Assembly (NCBI GenBank): GCA_041665305.1
Contig: JBAYJD010000001.1
Span: 1 to 64,000 of the forward strand
Source of the DNA: YA12-FULL-51-18 sp041665305
GTDB taxonomy: Bacteria; Elusimicrobiota; Elusimicrobia; Elusimicrobiales; UBA9959
Direction of reading: 5' to 3'
Length of the DNA stretch: 64,000 nucleotides
Shown here: positions 51,471 through 58,738 of the stretch, piece after piece
Layout of the letters: each line of letters opens with the position of its first letter
Position numbering within the stretch: position 1 is the stretch's first letter
Made by a program: the position numbers and the translations under genes
The notes under the pieces: generated by a model
Seen by the model: only the letters and a program-made list of their open reading frames with translations
The model's database searches: none
What the model was told of the DNA's origin: nothing

Positions 51471-52122
51471 ATTTTGAAACGATGTAAAGCCACCTGCTGG
51501 TGGCTACCACTTGTTTGGAGGAAGTTTTGAGGTTTTGTATGTCGGAAGAGAGCGCTTTCAGGGCCTTCTGTTCTTCCAGGAGCCGGGCCAGGTTCTTTCC
51601 TTTTCCGCTTTTTTTGCCTTTTCTGGAAGAGACGGCGTCGCGCATGGCATGTTTTTTGTTCATGTCCGAATTCTCGGCCACGATCGAGGCGACCTTCCCG
51701 ATCTTCCGGGAAACCGAGCGGCTGTAGCTTAAGATGGTTCTGGCGCAGGCGTTGGTCCCGGGGTCCTGGCCTATTTCCGAGAACTCTTTTTTGTTCATGG
51801 CCGAGACCGCGTCAAGGTCCTTCTTTATGATCTTGAAGCTCAGGCTCAGGGCTGTAAGGTCGTGAGCCGAAAGTTTTTTGTCCGAAGAATCCAGCGTGTC
51901 TATCGCTTCATCCAGGTAGTCATCCTGGCGCACCAGTTTGGCCAGGATGGATTTCATCTCGGCCGCATGACCGGCCTGCGGACCTGCGGTTCCGGCCGCG
52001 CCGGTTTTAGCCGCGGCCGCCGGAGGGGGCGCAGCAGGGGAGGCGGTTGCGGCGCCGGCAAAAGCGGCGCCGGCCGTAAAGATAACGGCTAGTGTTGCCG
52101 CCGCGGCCGATAGTGTTCTCAT
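51469..52122 (-). CDS. Small secreted helical protein, unknown function
   Basis: 217 residues from the ATG at 52122, the first Met directly before a typical signal peptide (about 1-24, ending AFAGA). The longer frame upstream is not supported. After an Ala/Pro-rich linker (about 25-50) the protein is alpha-helical with charged heptads (EMKSILAKLVRQDDYLDEAIDTL, SLSFKIIKKDLDAVSAM) and a Lys/Gly-rich patch, suggesting a periplasmic coiled-coil protein. No domain recognised. SD weak (GAGGCA). Confidence 0.6.
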   Translation of the reverse strand: MRTLSAAAATLAVIFTAGAAFAGAATASPAAPPPAAAAKTGAAGTAGPQAGHAAEMKSILAKLVRQDDYLDEAIDTLDSSDKKLSAHDLTALSLSFKIIKKDLDAVSAMNKKEFSEIGQDPGTNACARTILSYSRSVSRKIGKVASIVAENSDMNKKHAMRDAVSSRKGKKSGKGKNLARLLEEQKALKALSSDIQNLKTSSKQVVATSRWLYIVSK

Positions 52123-52204
52123 AATTGCCTCATACCCGTATACGGATAGTATAGGAGAAAAAGGCGCAGCGGGCAGGGGCCGTTGGTGCACATTTAAAAT
52201 GTAA

Positions 52205-52230
52205 AAAGGCCCAGCGTCCGCTGGGCCTTT
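52205..52230. terminator. Strong symmetric hairpin
   Basis: AAAGGCCCAGCG/CGCTGGGCCTTT with a minimal loop; could end transcription in either direction. Confidence 0.65.
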
Positions 52231-52723
52231 CGGTCCACGGCTGTCTAACGTTTTAAGGAAACGGCAGGTCTGCAAGTTCGCGGGCGTGCCGGGGGCATGG
52301 GGCTGCCGGGCACGCTATCGTCCACACCGTGGACGCGCTCCCGCTCGGGTTCGGCGCTTGCGTAAGCCTCACCCTGCGCGACGGCCCGTCAGTCCCACAC
52401 CCCCGTCATCCCGCTCCAGTTATTTATCTGCCGCATACTCAATATTTAACATGACCCCGCCCTGGAATTATGATGAAGCACAATTAGCCCGCCCGATGGT
52501 TTCTGCAACCTGACAACAACAATGCTGATGTCGGTTGTCCTATAAATTCTTAATGCGAAAACATGTCCGCCTGCTTTCGGTCCACGGTTCATCTGCGTTC
52601 ATCTGCGAAATCTGCGGATAACGCAAGATGGTCCTATGATCCCTATTCTCAAATCCTGGCCGCCCTGGATTCCGGCTTTCGCCGGACAGGCGGTTAATCG
52701 CGTTCCGATGTGCCTTAAAAAAT
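52231..52723. other. Gene-free repeat-rich stretch
   Basis: No coding region seen. Holds TTTCGGTCCACGG twice (52228 and about 52575), small hairpins such as GTCCACACCGTGGAC, the second copy of the dispersed repeat, and a TCTGCGTTCATCTGCGAAATC-like segment of a kind that recurs between genes in many bacteria. A decayed or repeat-accumulating spacer. Confidence 0.5.
52481..52570 (-). repeat. Dispersed ~90-bp repeat, copy 2
   Basis: Reverse complement of 26778-26867 with scattered mismatches. Confidence 0.75.
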
Positions 52724-54238
52724 TTATGGGATCGCTTTTCTTTCGGCCTGCTTATAAAGATTTTTTAAGAAATGAAGGGCCTGGCGGCGGGTTTTTATTC
52801 TGCCCTCGAACTGGCGCAGGCTGACTTTTTCCAGGATCTCCCCCACTTCGGGCCCCGGCTTCATCCTGAGGATCCTGATGACATCGTGCCCGTCGATAAG
52901 GCGCAGGGTCTTCAGTTTAATGTTCTTTGAAATGTAGGTCTTGAAGAGCAGGTTCAGCACCTGCAGAAAACGCAGGGTTTTTTTTATGCCGTTCTGGGGC
53001 AGGCCGCCTTTGGGGATCTCGAAAGGCGGTTCTTTTATCCTGTCCCTTATCGAACGCAGCTGGGACAGGGTGATGTAGCTGGAATGATCCGCCCAGGACA
53101 GGATGAGCAGCGGTATGGTGTATTCTCCCATCGTCCGGAAAAAACGGAAGACCGCCCTGTCCGAAACGGCGTCGTTGGAGGCCAGGTTCCCGGGACGCAG
53201 ATGGTTGCCTATCGTCCTGGAAAGAAGTTTGCGGTGGTCTTTTGAAAAACGCAGCCGCTCCATGATGCGCCAGCTTAGCGCGGCGCCGTGCTCCTCGTGG
53301 CCGAAAAAACGCAAACGGCCGTTTATCAGGCGCGCGCAGGGAGGTTTCGCCACATCGTGCAGCAGAGCGGCCAGTTTCAGGATGTTCTTTTCCGCGAAGG
53401 ATTCGCTTATTTTCCCCCAGTTCGGTATGTAGGCGCCGATATTCTCGAACAGGTGGTCCAGCCTTTCCATGACCGCGAAAGTGTGCTTCAGCACCCCGCC
53501 TTTCCCGTAGTAAACTTCGGCGCAGGTGCGCTGGGCTTCGAGCTCCGGCAGGATAGCCGTCAGCAGGCCGGCCGCGTATAGTTCTTTCGTTCTTGCCGCG
53601 GCCGCGGGTGAGGCCAGGATCATCAGCAGCTCGTCGTGGATCCGTTCGGGGGCGGCTTTGGTTATGAGAGCTGAATTGAGCTTTACCAGCTTGAGCGTAT
53701 TGGGCGCTATCCTGAAACCGAGCGCCGCCGAAAACCTGAAGGCCCGCAGGAGGCGCAGGGGATCTTCGGCGAGGGCTTCCCGGCTTACAAGACGTATGGT
53801 CCCGGTTTTAAGGTCTTTAAGCCCGCCGGAGGGGTCTATGAGTTTCCTTATTTTGACCGCGGGCAGCCTGAACAGGCCCGTGCTCCCGTCCGGGAGCGGC
53901 AGATAATCCGCGGTTAAAGGCAGCGCCAGGGCGTTGACGGTAAAATCTCTCCGGAGCAGGTCTTCCGTTAGGTCTTTGCCCTGGAAGGGCGAGATGTCCA
54001 GCTGCAGTCCCGTCGCCCGCTGGGTCAGGCGGTATACCCGGCGGTCTTCATCCAACGGGAAGACCGAGGCCTTGAGTCCGCGGGCGAGCTTCCTGATCCG
54101 CGTGTCGAAATCCGGCCCGGCCTTAACGGCCAGGTCCAGGTCCTTCACCGGTCTTTTAAGCGCGGCGTCGCGCACCGCTCCGCCGACGAGATAGGTTTCC
54201 TCGAACAATTTCAGTATTTCGGCGGCGGCAGGGGTCAT
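52724..54238 (-). CDS. CCA-adding tRNA nucleotidyltransferase / poly(A) polymerase family protein
   Basis: 504 residues. Class II nucleotidyltransferase head: VGGAVRDAAL (17-26), the two carboxylates in DLDLAV (33-38), RRDFTVNALAL, and RAFRFSAALGF. A neck/body follows, then an HD domain with AALLHDVAKPPCA and FGHEEHGA. Completes or repairs tRNA 3' CCA; three of the four tRNAs in this window lack encoded CCA, consistent with need for it. Poly(A) polymerase activity cannot be excluded. Confidence 0.88.
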   Translation of the reverse strand: MTPAAAEILKLFEETYLVGGAVRDAALKRPVKDLDLAVKAGPDFDTRIRKLARGLKASVFPLDEDRRVYRLTQRATGLQLDISPFQGKDLTEDLLRRDFTVNALALPLTADYLPLPDGSTGLFRLPAVKIRKLIDPSGGLKDLKTGTIRLVSREALAEDPLRLLRAFRFSAALGFRIAPNTLKLVKLNSALITKAAPERIHDELLMILASPAAAARTKELYAAGLLTAILPELEAQRTCAEVYYGKGGVLKHTFAVMERLDHLFENIGAYIPNWGKISESFAEKNILKLAALLHDVAKPPCARLINGRLRFFGHEEHGAALSWRIMERLRFSKDHRKLLSRTIGNHLRPGNLASNDAVSDRAVFRFFRTMGEYTIPLLILSWADHSSYITLSQLRSIRDRIKEPPFEIPKGGLPQNGIKKTLRFLQVLNLLFKTYISKNIKLKTLRLIDGHDVIRILRMKPGPEVGEILEKVSLRQFEGRIKTRRQALHFLKNLYKQAERKAIP

Positions 54239-54271
54239 CGCGCCGCCTTTTTATAAAAAATCATGATAATT

Positions 54272-54335
54272 AAAAATTTTCGCCGCAAAAATTTTTACCA
54301 TACCCCGCCGATAAAACGTCGTCTTACGAGATTTT
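54272..54335. repeat. Composite E + D dyad element
   Basis: E dyad (AAAAATTTTCGC…GCAAAAATTTTT, 54272-54296), CCATACCCCGCC, then an imperfect D dyad (54311-54335) that contains the TAA stop of the acyl-CoA synthetase. Same order as 20491-20556. Confidence 0.75.
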
Positions 54336-55904
54336 GGTCCTGGTGCGTTTTTCCAGTTCCCGTTTCAGCAGTTCCCTTTTAAGAACTTTTTGCATGGTGT
54401 TCTTTGGAAGAGCTTCCACGATCTCTACTTCCCGCGGGCGCTTGTAGGCGTCCATGCCGTCCCTTATGAAACGCATGAGTTCGGCTTTGTCCAGCTCCAT
54501 GCCTTTCCTGGGGACGCAGAAACATTTCATCGTTTCGTTGCCGGAGCCGTCGGGGATGCCGATGACGGCGGCTTCCTGGACCTTCGGATGGCTGGTGATC
54601 ACCTGTTCTATCTGGGCCGGGAAAACCTTCAGGCCCTTGACTATGACCATATCCTTTTTCCGGTCGCGGATAAAAAGGAAGCCGTCCGTATCCAGTACGC
54701 CGATGTCGCCGGTCTTCAGCCAGCCGTCTTCCGTAAAAAGCTCTTTCGTGGCCTGGGGGTTCTCATGGTAGCCGCCGGTAATGTTCGGTCCCCATACGCA
54801 GATCTCCCCCTCATCGCCGTGCTCCAGGCGGCGGCCCTGTTCGTCGACTATGCGGATCCTGACCCCGGGTATCGCACGGCCGACCGAACCGTGCTTCCTG
54901 GATTTCGGGTGGGTCACCGTGACTATGGGGCTGGTTTCGGTCAGGCCGTAGCCTTCCAGGATATGCAGGCCGAAAACTTTTTCGAAATGGTTCTTTACGG
55001 CGTGGCCCAGCGGCGCGGCGCCGGACAGGCACAGCCGCACTTTGCGCATGGACCAGAACTTGAGGAAGAATTTTTTGAGCCCCCGGGCTTCCTTGGCAAG
55101 TACGCTGTAGATCTGTGGCACCGCTATCATGATGGTCACGCCTTCGCGGCCCATGGCCTGGAGCCAGAGTTTCGGGGGCGTGATGCTTTTGACGATAAGG
55201 GTCTTTGAGCCCAGGAGGACGGGTATGAGGACATTGCCCGTCCAGGAGAAGGTATGGAACATGGGCAGCAGCGCCATGAAAACATCCTTCTTCGCGGGAC
55301 CCATGGCCTGGATGGAAGCTTTGGCGTTCTCTATAAGATTGTGATGGGTCAGAAGCACGCCTTTGGGATGTCCCGTGGTGCCGGAAGTGTAAAGTATGGT
55401 CACCACATCGTGCTCGTCCGCTTCCGCTTTCTGGGTCTGCGGGTGGTAATGGGCGTGCCTGAGGTGATGCCAAAAATCCATGACCTCGTCCTGGCCGGTG
55501 AAGTCCACCGACATCAGGAACTTTAAACAGGAGAGGCGTTTTTTGACGTTCTTGTAGCCGGCGACAAATTCCTTGGCCGTGACCACTCCCTTGCATTTTG
55601 CGTTCTCCAGAATGTACAGGAGCTCGTCCTCTTTGGAAACCATGTAATTTATCGGGACGGCTACGGCTCCGATCTTCGCCAGGGCGAACCAGGTTATGAC
55701 GAATTCGATCGAATTCCTCAGGACTATCGCCACCGCATCCCGTTTCCTTATCCCGGACTGCCAGAACATGTCCGCGGCCCTGTCCACCGAGTAGAGGAGC
55801 TCGTGATAGGACATGGGCTTGTCGTTATTGACGAATGCCGTATGCTCGGGGTCGGCGTCGGCGGTTTTGGCGAGCCAGGAGTACAGGTCTTTAGGTTGTG
55901 TCAT
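54324..55904 (-). CDS. AMP-dependent acyl-CoA synthetase (fatty-acid-CoA ligase type)
   Basis: 526 residues from the ATG at 55904, which has GGAGGG upstream; the longer frame adds 14 residues. ANL-superfamily motifs: P-loop ILYTSGTTGHPKG, GYGLTETSP, and the C-terminal DGWLKTGDIG plus RDRKKDMVIVKGLKVFP hinge. Activates a carboxylic acid as acyl-AMP and then acyl-CoA; size and motifs favour medium/long-chain fatty acids. Possibly co-transcribed with the MFS gene upstream (80-bp gap). Confidence 0.9.
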   Translation of the reverse strand: MTQPKDLYSWLAKTADADPEHTAFVNNDKPMSYHELLYSVDRAADMFWQSGIRKRDAVAIVLRNSIEFVITWFALAKIGAVAVPINYMVSKEDELLYILENAKCKGVVTAKEFVAGYKNVKKRLSCLKFLMSVDFTGQDEVMDFWHHLRHAHYHPQTQKAEADEHDVVTILYTSGTTGHPKGVLLTHHNLIENAKASIQAMGPAKKDVFMALLPMFHTFSWTGNVLIPVLLGSKTLIVKSITPPKLWLQAMGREGVTIMIAVPQIYSVLAKEARGLKKFFLKFWSMRKVRLCLSGAAPLGHAVKNHFEKVFGLHILEGYGLTETSPIVTVTHPKSRKHGSVGRAIPGVRIRIVDEQGRRLEHGDEGEICVWGPNITGGYHENPQATKELFTEDGWLKTGDIGVLDTDGFLFIRDRKKDMVIVKGLKVFPAQIEQVITSHPKVQEAAVIGIPDGSGNETMKCFCVPRKGMELDKAELMRFIRDGMDAYKRPREVEIVEALPKNTMQKVLKRELLKRELEKRTRTKIS

Positions 55905-55984
55905 ACGAAAACGTTCCCTCCGGAGACGGCAGGCCCCCGGCTTCATAGCCGCGTTCGCGGGCCAAATGAAGATTATATAATATT

Positions 55985-57460
55985 TTACTCCCGGCCGGCT
56001 TCATGCACCTGGATATAGCGCCTGAAGACGATAAGCCCCAGCGGGGAGATGAGCGCCATCAGCCCCACTATCAGCCAGATCATCTGCGAATTGCGCGGCC
56101 CCTCGGCCGGGCAGTAGCGCGCCAGCAGAAAACCGGAGATGGAGCCGACCACGAATTTTGCGAAGAAGTACGGCAGCATGGAAAGGGCAAGGTAAGAGCC
56201 TTCCTGGCCTTTTGGGGCTATGGCGGCCGGATATTCGTAAAGCCTCGGGGAGTAGAAGGCCTCTCCTATCGAATACATGACCACGCACAGGATGATCGCC
56301 ACATAAAGCGGGTGCACAGGCCCGGCCAAGCCCAGCCAGGTATGGCCTATCAGATCTCCCAGCCGGCCGTCGGCCAGGCCCTGGAACAGCGACGGCGGCA
56401 CGGCCATGAAGAACACCGACGACGCGGTGATGGCGGTGCCTATGACCACCGCTTTATAGGCAGTGAATTTTTGCGTCAGCGCCCCCACCACCGGAGCCAG
56501 GATAATGACGATCACGGCGTTAAGCAGCCCGAAAATGTGCCCTATCGGCGCCCCGGCTCCCAGTTCGCGGATGCCGAATTTGGGGAAGGTGTAATACATG
56601 TGATAGAGGATCAGTTTCACAAAAACGACCAGGCCGAAGAAGGCGAGGAAGCGGTAGAAGGCGGGGTGGGCCCAGAGGCCGGAGAAGATGCGCAACCAGT
56701 CCTTCAGCGCGTCGCGGCAGGAGAAAAAGACCGCGCGCAGGAAAGGCTCGCCGGGATATTTGGGCTCCGCCCGTACGATCTGCACCCCAGTATCGGTGGC
56801 CTCCACGCCTTCGCGCAGGCCGAAATAGGTGATCAGCAGGTTGGGGATCGTGAACAGCAGCCCCAGCAGGATTATCGTCTGGTAGGTGCTGATCTGTATC
56901 CCGGCGCCGGGTATGAAAAAATGGCCCTCTTCGCCGAGTCCGGCCCGCACCTTGTCGAAGGTCCAGGCCGCCACGGCGAAGCCCACATTCATCATGGAAT
57001 AATAGATCGAATACGCGATGGAGCGCTGTTTTGTGGTGGAAAAACGCTTTATAGCCGCCACCATTACCGGGGTTTGCAGGGCCTCGCCGAGCGCCAGGGG
57101 AAGCAGGCCCAGCGGCAGGGCTATCCACGGAGCGGAGAAAAAGGACATCGTGAAGCGGGCGAGCACGCAGAGGCCGAAACCGGCGAGCAGGGATTTCCTT
57201 ATGCCTATGGCGTCCACCAGCGAACCCACCATTACGGTGAAGATCGTCAGGGCGGAGGACCAGGTGGCTATCACGAAGCCGGCGCTCTGGTCGCTTAAGC
57301 GCAGATCGGACGACAGCCACAGCCCCAGCGTGGAGGTTCCCACCAGGGCGTAGGCGGTGATGGTAAGGATCTTGGTGCCGAAGATCAGCCAGAGTTCCCG
57401 CACCGCGCCCTTCAGCACCATGAATTTGCCGATGAAAGATTCTTCTTTAGTGTCAGTCAT
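55985..57460 (-). CDS. Major facilitator superfamily transporter
   Basis: 491 residues from the ATG at 57460, with AAGGAG 8 bases upstream. About 12 membrane helices. An MFS motif-A-like loop GSLVDAIGIRKSLLAGF follows helix 2, and a large central hydrophilic loop (about 215-250) separates the halves. The length and YSIYYSMMNVGFAVAAW segment resemble POT/peptide-type or nitrate-type subfamilies, but the substrate cannot be named. Confidence 0.82.
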   Translation of the reverse strand: MTDTKEESFIGKFMVLKGAVRELWLIFGTKILTITAYALVGTSTLGLWLSSDLRLSDQSAGFVIATWSSALTIFTVMVGSLVDAIGIRKSLLAGFGLCVLARFTMSFFSAPWIALPLGLLPLALGEALQTPVMVAAIKRFSTTKQRSIAYSIYYSMMNVGFAVAAWTFDKVRAGLGEEGHFFIPGAGIQISTYQTIILLGLLFTIPNLLITYFGLREGVEATDTGVQIVRAEPKYPGEPFLRAVFFSCRDALKDWLRIFSGLWAHPAFYRFLAFFGLVVFVKLILYHMYYTFPKFGIRELGAGAPIGHIFGLLNAVIVIILAPVVGALTQKFTAYKAVVIGTAITASSVFFMAVPPSLFQGLADGRLGDLIGHTWLGLAGPVHPLYVAIILCVVMYSIGEAFYSPRLYEYPAAIAPKGQEGSYLALSMLPYFFAKFVVGSISGFLLARYCPAEGPRNSQMIWLIVGLMALISPLGLIVFRRYIQVHEAGRE

Positions 57461-57513
57461 AGTGAAGCTCCTTTTTATTCTGATCCTGTCCATCCTGTAT
57501 ACACATGTTGATT

Positions 57514-57727
57514 ATAAATTTTTGCCGCAAAAATTTATGCCATGCCCCGCCCTTTAGGGCGGGGTAACCTTGCGGTATATGGGAGTTTGGCCGTTTGAAG
57601 GCCATAGGCCCTGATACGGCCCCTACGCAAGTATTGAGGGAGAAAAAAATTTCTTCCTCAACTCCGGCACGGGGATGGATAAAACCCCGTGCCGGGTACG
57701 ATAAAATGTCGTAAGACGACATTTTAT
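57514..57727. repeat. Extended composite E/hairpin/D intergenic element
   Basis: From left: E dyad (57514-57536), CCATGCCCCGCCC/GGGCGGGG hairpin, an A/T hairpin (TTGAGG…CCTCAA), a CGGCACGGGG/CCCCGTGCCG hairpin, and a perfect D dyad (ATAAAATGTCGT/ACGACATTTTAT, 57701-57727) touching the TGA of the HD-GYP gene. The right 65 bp is repeated at 63760-63828. Confidence 0.75.
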
Positions 57728-58722
57728 CAGCACGCCGCGTGCGCGTCCTTCATGCTTATATAAAGCGTTTCCATCAGCGGTTCTATCCTTTTGAAGATCT
57801 CCAGCAGCCTGGGGTCGAAGTGTTCCGGCCTGACCCTGACGTCGCCCCTGGTGATGATCTCGCAGGCCTCTTTGTGGGTGTAGCAGGGTTTGTAGACGCG
57901 GGAATTCCTTAAGGCGTCGTAGCAGTCCGCTATCGCCGTTATCCTGGCCTCAAGCGGGATCTCTTCGCCCTTGAGTCCGTGAGGGTAGCCGGTGCCGTCC
58001 CATTTTTCGTGGTGGCTGAGCGCGATGCGTTTGCCGAAAACCAGCCGCGGGTGGTCGCCTATGATCATGGCGCCGAAGGCCGAGTGTTTTTTAACTTCCT
58101 CCATCTCCGCGTCGGTCAGTCTGCCTTCCTTTTTAAGTATGTGGCTGGGGATATGGATCTTGCCCACATCGTGCAGGGTCGACTGCAGGCGGATGGTCTC
58201 GATGTATTTTTCAGGCATTCCCAGTTCCCTGGCGAACAGGGCGCAATAGCTGCCCACGCGCAGGATATGATTTCCGGTGTCGATGTCGTTGGCTTCGGAG
58301 GTCCTGGCTAAAGCGTGGATCAGGTAGCTGAACGCGTCCGCATAATCCCGGGCGCCCAGGATGTTCTTCACGCGCAGCAGCAGTTCCGCCTTGTCCAGGG
58401 GTTTGGAAAGCAATTCCTCCGCGCCCGCTTCTATGCTTTTAAGCTTGCTGTCCCGGGAATCCAGCGAGGACACCATGATCACCGGGATGTGCCGGAGGGA
58501 CGGATCGGCTTTTATCTTCCCGCAAACCTCGTAACCGTTCATGCCCGGCATCTTGATGTCCAGCAGCACCAGGTCCACGCTTCTGGCGGCCAGGAGTTCC
58601 AGGGCGCCGGCTCCGTCCGTGGCGGTCAGGACCTCGTAGCCCGGCATGGTAAGCAGGTTCTCAAAAAGGTCCAGGTTATAATCCTCGTCGTCGACGCATA
58701 AGATCCGGTAGGTTTTTTCCAT
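57727..58722 (-). CDS. HD-GYP response regulator (putative c-di-GMP phosphodiesterase)
   Basis: 331 residues. Receiver domain 1-122 with acidic pair DD (11-12), phospho-acceptor Asp55 (LVLLDIKMPG) and Lys107. HD-GYP domain about 130-331: catalytic HD (184-185 in LHDVGK), HHEKWDGTGYP (237-247) and DCYDAL. Such proteins hydrolyse cyclic di-GMP when phosphorylated. No sensor kinase gene adjacent. Functional counterpart of the PilZ protein at 15586. Confidence 0.93.
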   Translation of the reverse strand: MEKTYRILCVDDEDYNLDLFENLLTMPGYEVLTATDGAGALELLAARSVDLVLLDIKMPGMNGYEVCGKIKADPSLRHIPVIMVSSLDSRDSKLKSIEAGAEELLSKPLDKAELLLRVKNILGARDYADAFSYLIHALARTSEANDIDTGNHILRVGSYCALFARELGMPEKYIETIRLQSTLHDVGKIHIPSHILKKEGRLTDAEMEEVKKHSAFGAMIIGDHPRLVFGKRIALSHHEKWDGTGYPHGLKGEEIPLEARITAIADCYDALRNSRVYKPCYTHKEACEIITRGDVRVRPEHFDPRLLEIFKRIEPLMETLYISMKDAHAAC

Positions 58723-58738
58723 AGTTGGTCCTGTGGGT

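Noticed and set aside
52123..52275. N-terminal extension of the small secreted protein
   Set aside because: It crosses a hairpin terminator; a proper signal peptide starts at 52122.
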